Assembly (NCBI RefSeq): GCF_011764565.1
Contig: NZ_AP022871.1
Coordinates: 7,440,320-7,504,319, forward strand
Reading direction: 5' to 3'
Length of the DNA: 64,000 bases
Source: Phytohabitans suffuscus
GTDB lineage: Bacteria; Actinomycetota; Actinomycetes; Mycobacteriales; Micromonosporaceae
The position numbers and the translations under genes were made by a program. This document shows positions 36,750-45,904 of this stretch, piece by piece. The stretch's first letter is position 1. Every line of letters starts with the position of its first letter. A model generated the notes under the pieces. That model was not told where the DNA came from, made no database searches, and saw only the letters and a program-made list of their open reading frames with translations.

Positions 36750-39700
36750 ATGCGGTTGGTTCGTTATGTCGCGGCCGGGCTGGCCGCGCTGCTGGTCGTC
36801 TCCATAGTGGAGGTACCGGCCGCTGTCGCGGCGCCTACCGGCCCGTCCACGGAGCCGGACCCGGCCACAGTGGACGGTGCCGGCGCGGGCGTCGCCGCCG
36901 GTGAGCGCGACCGGGTCCTCGGCCGGGGTTGGCGGGGGTCGGCCGACCGGGCCTGGGTCGTCTCCGGCGACGCCGCCGGGCTGCACGTGCTCGTCGCGGA
37001 CGCCCGGGACGGGTACGCCTGGCGGACCGCCGCGACGCTCGTCGAGCCCGGCTTCGACGCGGACCAGTGGGTGGGCAACGCCTGCGCGACCGGCTCGGGG
37101 AGGCGGCTGGCGGTCGCCTTCGCCCCGCGGGCGTTCACGAACAGCGGTGCGCTCTTCTCGCGTGGCGCGTTCACGGCCGTCGTCGACCTCCAGACGGGCG
37201 TGGTGACCCGGCTGCCGGTGCTGTCCACGCTCGCCTACTACAGCCCGGGCTGCGGCACGGGAGAGACGGTGGTGTTCACCCAGGCGGCCGGCGATGACGC
37301 GGCCCGTACCCGACTGGTCAAAGTGGACGCGGCACGCGGCCGCACCGTCGCGCGGCCGGTCGTGTTGGACGGGCAGGTGACCTCGGCGGTGCCGGTGGGT
37401 TCGGCGGTGGTCGCCGCCGACCGGCGGCGGTTGGTCCGGGTCAGCGACGACGGGCGCCGCAGCACGCTGGCTCGCACGCGGACGGTGCCCTTCCGGGTGG
37501 TGGCCGGGCGCGACGGCGTGACGTACCTCGACCGGGCGGGCGAGGAGGCGTTCGTCGACAACGTGGGCGTGGCCGGGGTTCCGGGGACCCCGGCCACGCC
37601 CCGCACGTTGGCCCGTGGCCGGTTGGCCGACCTCGACCTGGTGGGCGACGCGGCCGGGCGGGCGTACGTCACCGGGCGCACGACATGGCGCGGCGGTGGG
37701 GCGACCGCGCTGGACGTGCCCAAGGGGGCGGCCGTCTCGACCCGCGGCGAGGCCGTGCTCACCTCCGCGTCGTGGTCGGGACGGGCCGACCCGCGGGTGG
37801 GGGAGCGGTCCCGCCGCGCGGTCGAGGTGCGGATGCGGATGCGCGCGACGGGTCAGGAGGTGGCGTTCACCGTCCATCCACAACAGACTCCCGCAACGGT
37901 CGGCGGGAGCGGCGGCGCCGCACCCGAGGCCGCGCCCGAAGCCGGACCCGGCGCCGCGCCGCGAGCCGCGGCCGTGCCTGGCTCGCCGACCGAGGCCGTG
38001 GAGGCGGAACGCACCTGCTCGGTGCCCCGCAACGACCCCCGCAACCAGGCCATGCAACCCAAGCCGCGGCAGGTGGAGTGGGCGGTCGACCAGGCCGTGC
38101 GCAACGTGTTGACCGTGTCGCGGGAGGCGAACTGGAAGAGCCTCGGCATGCCCGCGTACACGCCGCAAGGACTCTTTCCACCGCTCGCCCTCAGCGGCGG
38201 CGGAGACGTGCCCGCACAGGTCATGCTCGGCATCGCCGCCCAGGAGTCCAACCTCTGGCAGGCCACCGGCCGGGCACTGCCGGGCGTCACCGCCAACCCG
38301 CTGATCGGCAACTTCTACGGCCGCGACATCTACAACGACACGTCCGCCGACGACTGGGACATCCACTGGGACAAGGCCGACTGCGGGTACGGCGTGATGC
38401 AGGTGACCGACGGCATGCGGCAGGGCGGCATGGACTACCAGCGGCAGCGCGCGATCGCGCTCGACTTCGCCGCGAACATCGCCGCGGGCCTGCAGATCCT
38501 GCAAACCAAGTGGAACCAGACCAGGGCCGCCGGCATGACCGTCAACAACGGCGATCCGCGATACCTGGAGAACTGGTTCTTCGCGCTGTGGGCGTACAAC
38601 TCCGGGTTCCACCCGGACCTCGGCGACGACTCACCCTGGGGCGTCGGCTGGGCCAACAACCCGGCGAACCCGAACTACCCCGCCAACCGCGACCCGTTCC
38701 TGGACCGCACGATGGCCGACGCGGCGCGGCCGCAGAACTGGCCGTACCAGGAGAAGGTCCTCGGTTTCGCCGGGCACCCGATCGAGCTGCCGGAGGCGCC
38801 GAACGTGCTGGTCGCCGCCTTCCGCCCGGCGATCTGGAACGGCGGTGCCGTGAACGGCCCGATCAACCGGTCGAACGTCAAGCCTCCGGTGAACCTCTTC
38901 TGCGACATCAGCAACAACTGCCTACCCGGCGCGCAGATCCAGCCGGACGACCCGGACGTCGAGGACGAGCCCGCCGGCCCGTGCGCCAACCAGAACGCCG
39001 CCGGAAGGTACGACCTGCGGTGCTGGTACCACCGCTCCGTCACCTGGAAACCCGACTGCGCCCAGACCTGCGGGTACGAGCTGCTCCGCTTCGACCCGGG
39101 GTACGCGTACCAGGCCGACGGCACCTCCTACGAGCCGCGCTGCGACGCCGGCGGCCTGCCCACCGGCGCGCTGATCGTCGACGACATCCCCGACGGGGTG
39201 CCGTCCATCCGGCCCGGCTGCGGCCGGTTCTGGAGCAACGCCGGCACGTTCGGGCTCACCTTCGCCGCGGACGGCACCGGCCACTATCCGTCCAAGGTGG
39301 ACTTCCACCAGTTCGGCGCGGGGTTCGGCGGGCACTTCTACTCCGGCTTCACCCGCGGGCCCAACTACTACCCGGACGGCGCGGAGGCGAAGCTCAAGGT
39401 CTCCGGCACCTGGCGGCTCGGCCGCACCCTGACCGGCTGGATGCGCATCAAGGTGTTCGTCCCCGACACCGGCGCCTGGACCGGGCAGGCCCGCTACGAC
39501 ATCGACCTCGGCGACGGGCGGCGGCGGTACCGCGTCGTCAACCAGGCCTGGCAGGCGCACACCTGGGTGGACCTCGGCGTGTTCCCGGTCAACGGCACCC
39601 CCTCGGTCACCCTCAGCACCCACACCGCCGACGGTCTGGGCAGCGACACCATCGTCTTCGACGCGGTCGCGTTCGTCCCCGCGCCCAGACCCTCCACTGT

Positions 39701-41345
39701 GTACGTCGCGTTGGGAGACTCGTACTCCTCCGGGGAAGGGCTCAAACCGTACCTGCCGAACACCGACTACGTACGCTCCACCGGAACGACCAACGCCTGC
39801 CACCGCTCCGCGAACGGCGCCTACCCCGGCCTCGTGCGCAGGCCGGGGCAGACAAAGACGATCGCCCAGGAGGCGGCCGAGGGCACCGCGTCGTTCGCGT
39901 TCCTGGCCTGCTCCGGGGCGATGACCACCAACGTCACCACCGACGCCTACAACGACCCGCCCACGCCCGACGACCTGGCCGGCCACACCGACTGGGGACC
40001 GGCCGGCGACCTCGGCTACCGGTACAGCTTCAACACCGAGGTGCCGCAGGTCGACCAGGGGTACCTCGACGAGGAGACCACCCTCGTCACGCTCACCATC
40101 GGCGGCAACGACGTGCGCTTCGCCGAGGTCATCCGCTCCTGCGTAGCCGCACTCGACCCCTGCTACGCCGACACGCACAAACTCACCCGCGACAGGGGCA
40201 CCGTAGACCCCCGAGCCCTGCGCGTATACGAGAAGAAGCTGATCCGCCAGTGGCTCACCGAGCACCTGCTGGCCGTCTACCGGGCGGTCCACCAGCGGGC
40301 ACCGAACGCGAAGATCATCGTCCTGGGTTATCCGCAGCTGTTCGGCGACCGCCCGGAAACCAACACGTGCGTCGGCCTGACGATGAACGAGATCCTGTTC
40401 CTGAACACCCTCGCCGACCTGCTCAACACCGTCATCGCCCACGCGGTCGCCGACATCCACGACGAGGGCGCCGACATCCGCTTCGTCAACGTCACGCAGC
40501 GGTGGCGGGACAGCCACAGCAACTGGGCCTGCGACAACTGGACCGAGCCGTGGACCAACGGCGGGATCATCAGCTGCGACAGCGGCATCGGCCGGGAGAC
40601 GCCGTGCCGGGCCAGCTACCACCCCACCCTGGAAGGGCACCGCGAGCTGGCCGACGTGGTAGGTCTGCGGCTGCGCGGCGCCAGCTCGGCCGCCGCGGTG
40701 CAGCAGCGGATCCTGGCGTACGTCGCGACGCGCACACCGGATCCCAACGATTCCAGCGGTGGCCTGCGCTGGATCGTCTCACCCGCCCAGGCGCTGGAGA
40801 TCGCCGAGCGGTGCGTCGACCTCACCAGGGTCGGTGGCGTCCTGGGCGACCCGTGCATGACCGAACCGATGCTGGCCGTTACCACCCGCGATGCCGGCGG
40901 CGCGGCACTCAACGACGCCGAGGCGATCGAACGCCTGCCCTGGTGGGTGCACCTGAACTACACCAGAAGCGACACAAGGGAGGAGTGGGTACTGCCCCGT
41001 GACTGGTTCACGCAGCTACCGTGGCGGCCCAATGCCTGCGCCGACAAGCCGAAGAACGCGGGCGACCAGTGCGACGAGTACCCGTTCTTCTCCAGCGAGT
41101 TCGGTGGCGCCTTCGACCCCATCGACGGCTACGACTCCGAAAGCTCGAGCCGGCTCAGGTGGGTGCCGGAGCCGGAGAACCGCGCCGAGGGCAACCAGGT
41201 CGGCGCCATGTACACGGCATGTTCGGTCAACAGCAGCCTGTACAGCGCCAGCGGCAGTGTCATGACCCTCGGAGACCCGTATCTGACCATTCCCGTGGTC
41301 GACGGTGCCGCTGTCACCAAGCCCTTCACCTTCTACGTCTGTTAA
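36750..41345 (+). CDS. Giant secreted fusion: lytic-transglycosylase-like domain plus SGNH/GDSL hydrolase
   Basis: 1531 residues from ATG 36750 with a signal peptide (to about residue 28). Residues 40-380 are a repetitive beta-rich region resembling a propeller, followed by a Pro/Ala linker. About 440-690 is a lysozyme/SLT-like domain with the probable catalytic Glu499 (IAAQESNLWQA) and CGYGVMQVTDGMRQGG. About 770-980 includes a Cys-containing, sugar-binding-like region. About 985-1310 is an SGNH hydrolase: Ser991 in LGDSYSSGEG, the Gly and Asn blocks (TIGGNDVRFAEV) and His1291 in YHPTLEGH. A further 220 residues follow. It probably attacks peptidoglycan or an acylated polymer outside the cell. 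The C-terminal codons TFYVC are repeated just downstream and again at 42401. Confidence 0.8.
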   Translation: MRLVRYVAAGLAALLVVSIVEVPAAVAAPTGPSTEPDPATVDGAGAGVAAGERDRVLGRGWRGSADRAWVVSGDAAGLHVLVADARDGYAWRTAATLVEPGFDADQWVGNACATGSGRRLAVAFAPRAFTNSGALFSRGAFTAVVDLQTGVVTRLPVLSTLAYYSPGCGTGETVVFTQAAGDDAARTRLVKVDAARGRTVARPVVLDGQVTSAVPVGSAVVAADRRRLVRVSDDGRRSTLARTRTVPFRVVAGRDGVTYLDRAGEEAFVDNVGVAGVPGTPATPRTLARGRLADLDLVGDAAGRAYVTGRTTWRGGGATALDVPKGAAVSTRGEAVLTSASWSGRADPRVGERSRRAVEVRMRMRATGQEVAFTVHPQQTPATVGGSGGAAPEAAPEAGPGAAPRAAAVPGSPTEAVEAERTCSVPRNDPRNQAMQPKPRQVEWAVDQAVRNVLTVSREANWKSLGMPAYTPQGLFPPLALSGGGDVPAQVMLGIAAQESNLWQATGRALPGVTANPLIGNFYGRDIYNDTSADDWDIHWDKADCGYGVMQVTDGMRQGGMDYQRQRAIALDFAANIAAGLQILQTKWNQTRAAGMTVNNGDPRYLENWFFALWAYNSGFHPDLGDDSPWGVGWANNPANPNYPANRDPFLDRTMADAARPQNWPYQEKVLGFAGHPIELPEAPNVLVAAFRPAIWNGGAVNGPINRSNVKPPVNLFCDISNNCLPGAQIQPDDPDVEDEPAGPCANQNAAGRYDLRCWYHRSVTWKPDCAQTCGYELLRFDPGYAYQADGTSYEPRCDAGGLPTGALIVDDIPDGVPSIRPGCGRFWSNAGTFGLTFAADGTGHYPSKVDFHQFGAGFGGHFYSGFTRGPNYYPDGAEAKLKVSGTWRLGRTLTGWMRIKVFVPDTGAWTGQARYDIDLGDGRRRYRVVNQAWQAHTWVDLGVFPVNGTPSVTLSTHTADGLGSDTIVFDAVAFVPAPRPSTVYVALGDSYSSGEGLKPYLPNTDYVRSTGTTNACHRSANGAYPGLVRRPGQTKTIAQEAAEGTASFAFLACSGAMTTNVTTDAYNDPPTPDDLAGHTDWGPAGDLGYRYSFNTEVPQVDQGYLDEETTLVTLTIGGNDVRFAEVIRSCVAALDPCYADTHKLTRDRGTVDPRALRVYEKKLIRQWLTEHLLAVYRAVHQRAPNAKIIVLGYPQLFGDRPETNTCVGLTMNEILFLNTLADLLNTVIAHAVADIHDEGADIRFVNVTQRWRDSHSNWACDNWTEPWTNGGIISCDSGIGRETPCRASYHPTLEGHRELADVVGLRLRGASSAAAVQQRILAYVATRTPDPNDSSGGLRWIVSPAQALEIAERCVDLTRVGGVLGDPCMTEPMLAVTTRDAGGAALNDAEAIERLPWWVHLNYTRSDTREEWVLPRDWFTQLPWRPNACADKPKNAGDQCDEYPFFSSEFGGAFDPIDGYDSESSSRLRWVPEPENRAEGNQVGAMYTACSVNSSLYSASGSVMTLGDPYLTIPVVDGAAVTKPFTFYVC

Positions 41346-41367
41346 GGGGACCTTCTACGTCTGCTGA
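41328..41367 (+). repeat. 22-bp tandem repeat of the gene's 3' end (TFYVC-stop)
   Basis: ACCTTCTACGTCTGTTAAGG (41328-41347) is the last codons and stop of the giant gene. The next 18 bp repeat ACCTTCTACGTCTG and a stop. A third copy lies at 42401-42423, in front of the second ricin-like gene, where 42380-42419 can be read as APSETPITFYVC-stop: the tail of another, deleted paralogue. Confidence 0.75.
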
Positions 41368-41389
41368 CTGATATCACGGGAGGACGCAT

Positions 41390-42304
41390 ATGCCAGTACC
41401 ACTCCGACGAATTCTGTCCGCGATCCTGCTCGCCCTCGTGGCGACCACCACCGGGCTGACCATGCCGGCCAATCCAGCGGCCGCGGCGTGGGATCCCCAG
41501 TTCCCGTCCAACTGGCACATCCGCACGTTCTTCGCCGGCGGCTCGCCGTCCACACTGGCGATGGACGCGCGGTTCTCCGGCGGCCACGGCACACCCGTGC
41601 AGCTGTGGACCTCCAACGGGCTCGAAGCGGAGATGTGGGTGGAGGAACCCGCCTCCGAGGGCGGCGCCTACTACCACCCCGGCTACAACCGCTGGCTCTG
41701 CCTCGACTTCAACGGCGAACGCGGCGCCGGCATCCCCTTGGTGGTCAACAACTGCGACGGCAGCGACTCGCAGCGCTGGTTCCGCAGCGCCAACGGCCCC
41801 AACGCCGTCAAGCTAACCACCCACAGCGACAACGCGTACTGCGTCGACGTACCGTCCAGCCAGTTCAACAGCGGCCAAGGCCTCTGGATCTGGCCCTGCA
41901 ACGGCGGAAACGCGCAACGGTTCCACAACGCCGGCTGCTTCGGGAGCAACTGCCAGGGGCTCGACCCGGCCCTGACCTTCTGCTCGGTCGAGTCCGACGT
42001 CTCCGACGACTTTACCGTCGGCGATAACCGCGTCACGCTGCACCGGTCCGGACGCTGCTCGACCGTCTGGGCAAGGATGACCGCCGACCCGGACGCCTCC
42101 ATATCACGGCACGTGACGGTCCAGCGGCTGCTCGGCGGAGTCTCGCAGGGGACCCTCAGCTCACCACCCGTCAGTCAGGGCAACCCGGTTGGATGGACCC
42201 CGATGTACACCATCGCCAGCTCTCAGTACTACTACCGTGCGTGCTGGGTCTACAGCGGCACGGGTCAAACGGTGTGCGGATTCTCGGTGAGCTACGTCCC
42301 CTGA
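41390..42304 (+). CDS. Secreted ricin-B-like lectin protein
   Basis: 304 residues from ATG 41390 (GGGAGGACG upstream). A signal peptide ends at NPAAAA (about residue 33). The following 130 residues show ricin-type trefoil features: GTPVQLWTSNGLEAEMW, CLDFNGERGAGIPLVVNNCD, SQRWFRS, CVDVPSSQFNSGQGLWIWPC, AQRFHN (QxW/QxF and CLD/CVD motifs). The C-terminal 120 residues have paired Cys and the motif GRCSTVWARM, like a small actinobacterial secreted domain (YjfA/DUF2690-like). It should bind carbohydrate outside the cell. It lies 44 bp after the giant hydrolase gene and probably belongs to the same transcript. A terminator hairpin follows. Confidence 0.75.
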   Translation: MPVPLRRILSAILLALVATTTGLTMPANPAAAAWDPQFPSNWHIRTFFAGGSPSTLAMDARFSGGHGTPVQLWTSNGLEAEMWVEEPASEGGAYYHPGYNRWLCLDFNGERGAGIPLVVNNCDGSDSQRWFRSANGPNAVKLTTHSDNAYCVDVPSSQFNSGQGLWIWPCNGGNAQRFHNAGCFGSNCQGLDPALTFCSVESDVSDDFTVGDNRVTLHRSGRCSTVWARMTADPDASISRHVTVQRLLGGVSQGTLSSPPVSQGNPVGWTPMYTIASSQYYYRACWVYSGTGQTVCGFSVSYVP

Positions 42305-42310
42305 CCAAGC

Positions 42311-42338
42311 GCCGGTCCCGCCGGTCGGCGGGACCGGC
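42311..42338. terminator. Intrinsic terminator hairpin
   Basis: GCCGGTCCCGCCG (42311-42323) pairs perfectly with 42326-42338 around two bases, seven bases after the stop of the ricin-like gene. Confidence 0.75.
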
Positions 42339-42429
42339 ACAGCAGCCGAAGCCGTTCAGCGTCACCGCCGGACAGCACCGCACCGTCCGAGACACCAATC
42401 ACCTTCTACGTCTGTTAAGGGGGAACGAC

Positions 42430-43199
42430 GTGCACAAACCCGTCGCGTACTGGCCCTGACCGTCGCGGTCCTGATGGCGGTCATCGCGGCCGTGGTCGTC
42501 CCGGCGTCCGCCGCGTCGGCGGCGTTGCCGATCGACTCGCGGATCCCGAGCAACTGGGCTAAGTGGACGTTCCACTCTGGAGGCAACTACAACCTCGTCA
42601 TCGAGGCTGACGGCTTCCAGGGCAATGGCGCCGCCGCGCAGCTGTACAGCGCCAACGGCGGCTCCAACCAGCTGTGGTTCCAGGAGGCCCGGCTGCGCTA
42701 CGAGTACTTCCTCATCAAGCCGTACAACGACTCCGGTATATGCGTCGACGTGCCCTGGAGCAACTTCACCCAGGGTGCCGACCTCCAGCTCTGGGGCTGC
42801 AACGAGGGCTCGGCGCAGTACTGGCAGACCGGGCGGTGCTGGGCGGCGGCGTGCGACGGGCAGTGGCCGGACGTCACCAACTGCGACACGAGCGGCGGCG
42901 ACGAGGTGCGCGACGTGAGCCAGGGGAGCAACCGGCTCGTGCTGATCCGCGCGACCGGGTGCCACGCCTTCTACGCGCGGCTGACCCACGGCACGAACTG
43001 CTGCTCGGACATCAACCTCGTCATGTACCGCTATCACACCGACGGAACCCAGAGCCAGTGGACGCTGCCGGTGAGGACGAGCACGATGCGGTGGTCCCCG
43101 ATGTTCGGGGTCGACCAGGCCGGCGCGACGTTCGAGGCATGCGCGGAGAGGCCCGGCGACCCGGGGTTCCGCTTCTGCACCGGCCTCTGGTGGGTGTGA
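42430..43199 (+). CDS. Second secreted ricin-B-like protein, one-base frameshift in signal peptide
   Basis: GTG 42430 has AAGGGGG seven bases upstream, but its frame stops after nine codons. Adding one A to the AAA run at 42436-42438 gives MHKTRRVLALTVAVLMAVIA followed by AVVVPASAASA, a textbook signal peptide, in frame with the rest. Without the correction the protein would start at ATG 42474. The mature protein has SNWAKWTFHSGGNYNLVIEA, CVDVPWSNFTQGADLQLWGC and AQYWQTGRC, paralogous to the preceding lectin protein, and a Cys-rich C-terminal half (CHAFYARLTHGTNCC). It is probably a carbohydrate-binding partner of the giant hydrolase. A terminator hairpin follows the stop. Confidence 0.72.
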
Positions 43200-43210
43200 G
43201 CTGAGGGATC

Positions 43211-43231
43211 GGCGGCGCCACCGGCGCCGCC
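43211..43231. terminator. Intrinsic terminator hairpin
   Basis: GGCGGCGCC and GGCGCCGCC pair perfectly around ACC, 12 bp beyond the stop of the second ricin-like gene. Confidence 0.7.
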
Positions 43232-43253
43232 GATCGCCTATTGTCGCGGCATC

Positions 43254-44126
43254 ATGGGTGAGCTGGGAGACGAGCTGTCGCGGCATCGACTGCGCTTCGG
43301 GTCGCTGGCGCTGCTGGTCGTCGCGACCGCCGCCGGCGCGTTCTGCCTGTCCGTTGTCCACAACTGGGTCGCCGTCGCGATGCTGGTGCCGGTCGCGCTG
43401 GTCGGCTGGCTGGTCGTGACGCGGGGGCGAGACCTGCTGGTCGTGTACCGCGACGGGTTCACGCTGCGGCATCGGGGCAGGGTCCGTGCGTGCCGGTGGG
43501 GTGAGATCCGGTCGGCGGACGTGCGGATGAGCTGGGACCGGCGGCTGCGGGTGCACGCGGTGACGACGCGCGGCGGCGAGCGGATCGCGTTCGGGCGGTT
43601 CATGGGTGGTCTCGACGCACTGCACCGGGCGAACCAGACCAGGGGCGGTCGGGACCAGGTCGTCGAGTACGCGCCGGGCGGCGACGGGATCGGGGCGCCG
43701 CTCGCGACGTACCGCGTGCGGCGCCGCCGCTGGGATCTGATGGCCCTGCTGCTGCCGGGGTTTCTGCTGCTGGTCGCGGTGTTCCTGGTGTACGCCGTGC
43801 TCGCGGTGCCGGACCGCGATCCGGGGGACATCGCGATCGCCATCGGGTGCGTCACGGCCGCGCTGGCGTTCGGCGCGCTGCTGCTGTGGGTGGTCCGGGG
43901 CGACCGCGACGACGAGCTGCGAATCCACGAGGAAGGGTTCGCGTACCGCCACAGGCGCTCCGTGTGGGAGTGCCGGTGGGACGAGATCGCGGACTTCCAG
44001 CACGACCGGCGGGGCGATCTCGCCAGCGTGATGAAGCTCGACGGGACCTGGATCTCGCTGTCGTCGAGCCTGCCCGAGGTGCAGCAGTTCGTCGCGCCGC
44101 GCGTACAGCGGTTGCCGCGACCGTGA
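43254..44126 (+). CDS. Membrane protein with two repeated PH-like/DUF6585-type halves
   Basis: 290 residues from ATG 43254. Two helix pairs (LALLVVATAAGAFCLSVVHN; LMALLLPGFLLLVAVFLVYA) are each followed by a soluble half with the same pattern: LLVVYRDGFTLRHRGRVRAC-RWGEI and LRIHEEGFAYRHRRSVWECR-WDEI. This internal duplication resembles the DUF6585/PH-like proteins of actinobacteria (family name from memory). A TATTGT box 10-15 bp before the ATG (43239-43244) suggests a leaderless transcript. Function unknown. Confidence 0.7.
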   Translation: MGELGDELSRHRLRFGSLALLVVATAAGAFCLSVVHNWVAVAMLVPVALVGWLVVTRGRDLLVVYRDGFTLRHRGRVRACRWGEIRSADVRMSWDRRLRVHAVTTRGGERIAFGRFMGGLDALHRANQTRGGRDQVVEYAPGGDGIGAPLATYRVRRRRWDLMALLLPGFLLLVAVFLVYAVLAVPDRDPGDIAIAIGCVTAALAFGALLLWVVRGDRDDELRIHEEGFAYRHRRSVWECRWDEIADFQHDRRGDLASVMKLDGTWISLSSSLPEVQQFVAPRVQRLPRP

Positions 44127-44237
44127 TGAGCGCTTGCCCGGGTCCGGGAGGTCATATGGAGACCTTCCGGGGTTGGGGTTGCGGGCTTGTCCATGCCGGT
44201 TGGTCCGGTGGCGTTCAATCCCGGACCTGGATCTGAG

Positions 44238-44290
44238 TGAGCTGCCGCGATGTCCGTGGTGGTCCGGACCGTTGCTCCCGCGGCCTCACC
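44238..44290 (+). repeat. Partial copy of element A left arm
   Basis: This segment matches 5276-5329 at about 48 of 53 positions (shared core GTGGTCCGGACCG, then GCTCCCGC and GCCTCACCC). The inner hairpin and right arm are absent, so it is a truncated copy. Confidence 0.65.
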
Positions 44291-44604
44291 CGCCGCGGTC
44301 CGCACGGTCGCACCGAGCCGGACCCGTCGCCAGGTCCGTCCGCGACGGACCGTTCGTCCCGCGAGGGCTTGGCTCGTCCCGCTGTCGCGGGAGGTGTCTC
44401 CTTGATCGGCGTGGGTTGGATCGTGTTGCGCGGCGTCCATGGCGAGGTGTTTGCCTCTCCAGGACTCTGCTGGCTATTTGGGGCAGGCCCGTGACCTGCT
44501 GAAATGTCCGTCTGGTGGTCGTTTGCCCGCTGATTCCGGGTGAACGGTGACCGCGTCGACCGCCCCCTTCCGTGGTCGGGGCTCTGGGATCGGCCCGAGG
44601 TGCG

Positions 44605-44652
44605 GATCGTGGTAGCTGGCTGTTGTCGCAGGTGCGGCGGTGTACCACGATC
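44605..44652. repeat. Hairpin with the same ends as element B
   Basis: GATCGTGGTA (44605-44614) and TACCACGATC (44643-44652) are perfect complements, identical to the ends of element B, but the 28-nt interior is unrelated. Total length is 48 bp, as for the compact element B at 44773. Confidence 0.65.
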
Positions 44653-44679
44653 TGTCCGGAGTCAGCCGTCGTCGATGTC

Positions 44680-44705
44680 GATCAAGGGCCCGTGGGCCCT
44701 TGATC
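44680..44705. terminator. 12-bp perfect hairpin
   Basis: GATCAAGGGCCC and GGGCCCTTGATC are separated by two bases. It is terminator-like but has no clear upstream gene, unless the membrane protein ending at 44126 has a long 3' UTR. Confidence 0.5.
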
Positions 44706-44772
44706 CTGGGACGGGTTCGGCCCGGTGTCGCCGGTCACCGTCAGATCCGCGACCGACAGCACGATCCCAGCG

Positions 44773-44820
44773 GATCGTGGTATGAAACAGCCCCCAGAGG
44801 GGCGGATCCGTACCACGATC
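44773..44820. repeat. Compact (uninterrupted) element B
   Basis: GATCGTGGTA and TACCACGATC enclose GCCCCCAGAGGGGC at 44790-44803. Compared with 5731-5761 joined to 5994-6010 it differs at two positions only. This is the form expected before insertion, or after precise loss, of the 218-bp segment seen at 5762-5979. Confidence 0.75.
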
Positions 44821-44907
44821 TACTGAAAGTCCGTGCGCGTGGATCATGAGCCGTGGTCTCGGACCCCGGCGCCCAGCGGACAGATCGGCAGAAAGCAGCA
44901 GCAGCTG

Positions 44908-44949
44908 CACGGGCCATTGTGGACAGATCACGGGCCATTGTGGACGGAT
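44908..44949. repeat. Two 21-bp tandem repeats
   Basis: CACGGGCCATTGTGGAC occurs at 44908-44924 and 44929-44945; the 21-bp units differ at one position. A two-helical-turn period is compatible with regulator binding on one DNA face, about 220 bp upstream of the methyltransferase. Confidence 0.7.
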
Positions 44950-45141
44950 CCTGAGGGCTCCTTGGAGAGACGCGGCGGCGCCCCAGTGGCCGGAGGCGCG
45001 CGTATCAGCGATACTCCCGGCCACGTTTCCGCAGGTCACAGCAATCCTCGAATTCGCCAGCAGAGTCCTGGAGGGGCGACGATTCGCCACGGACGGTCCG
45101 GGCTGTCGCCGATCGAGGGATCCGGATCCGGGCGGGCCAAA

Positions 45142-45165
45142 CCCCAACCCCGAAAGCTCTATAGT
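45142..45165 (+). promoter_or_regulatory. Promoter of a probably leaderless methyltransferase mRNA
   Basis: CCCCGAAAGCTC is followed by TATAGT (45160-45165), a good actinobacterial -10 hexamer, and the GTG start comes six bases later (45172) with no Shine-Dalgarno site. The CCCCGAAAGCTC part recurs at 21351 and, inverted, near 29276. Confidence 0.6.
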
Positions 45166-45171
45166 CGTGCG

Positions 45172-45780
45172 GTGGGTCTGGAGCAGGTTCGGCAGGCGTA
45201 TGCGTCCGTCGCGGGGCTCTACATCGAGCTGTTCGGCTCAAGCGAGCGGGTCCACGCCGACGACCTGGCCTTCATCGAACGGCATCTGGGGGGCCGGCCC
45301 GGCGTGGTGCTCGATCTGGGCTGTGGGCCCGGCCATCTCACTGGTTTCCTTCGTTCGCTGGGCGTCGACGCGAGGGGGATCGACCTGGTCCCCGAGTTCA
45401 TCGCCCACGCGCGGGCGGCTCACCCGAGTGGTAGGTACCAGCTCGGGTCGATGGAGGACCTCGGCGTCGCCGACCATTCGATCGCCGGCATCCTGACCTG
45501 GTACTCGTTGATCCATCTGCCGCCGCGAAGGCTCGACGGCGTGCTCGCGAGGTTTCGGCGGGCGATGGCCCCGGGTGGGAGGCTGGTGCTCGGCGTCTTT
45601 GACGGCGACGAGGTGGCCGCCTTCGACCACAAAGTCATCACCGCCTACCGCTGGCCGGTGGACGAGCTCGTCGAGCGGCTGACGCGAGCCGGGTTCGTGG
45701 AAGTCGAGCGCCTGCGGCGGCCGGACGAGGACAATCACCGTCCGCACGCCGCTGTCGCGGCGGTCGCGACCGAAGGGTGA
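45172..45780 (+). CDS. Class I SAM-dependent methyltransferase
   Basis: 202 residues from GTG 45172, chosen because a TATAGT box lies just upstream and no ribosome site precedes any nearby start. Motif I GVVLDLGCGPGHLTGFL and the post-I acidic residue in DARGIDLVPEF bind SAM, and LTWYSLIHLPPRRL with PGGRLVLGVFDGD completes the Rossmann core. It resembles the small UbiE-like methyltransferases common in actinomycetes; the substrate is unknown. It is 125 bp upstream of the arabinofuranosidase. Confidence 0.82.
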   Translation: MGLEQVRQAYASVAGLYIELFGSSERVHADDLAFIERHLGGRPGVVLDLGCGPGHLTGFLRSLGVDARGIDLVPEFIAHARAAHPSGRYQLGSMEDLGVADHSIAGILTWYSLIHLPPRRLDGVLARFRRAMAPGGRLVLGVFDGDEVAAFDHKVITAYRWPVDELVERLTRAGFVEVERLRRPDEDNHRPHAAVAAVATEG

Positions 45781-45904
45781 GCTGAGTCCGCGAGCCTTCG
45801 TGCCCGCCGAGGTGCCGCTGGAGTACCGCGACGAGCGCCCCCGTCGACTGCGGTTCTCTCCGCGGCTATCTCGGAGAAGTCCGCGCCGTACCGGTAGCCG
45901 TAAC

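Larger units (their letters stand above)
44127..45171. other. Second gene-free repeat island
   Basis: About 1 kb without a convincing gene. It holds a partial element A (44238-44290), three hairpins (44605-44652, 44680-44705, 44773-44820), a 21-bp tandem repeat (44908-44949) and the promoter box of the methyltransferase (45142-45165). Its parts match pieces of the 4.9-6.07 kb island and of 20.9-21.4 kb. Confidence 0.6.
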
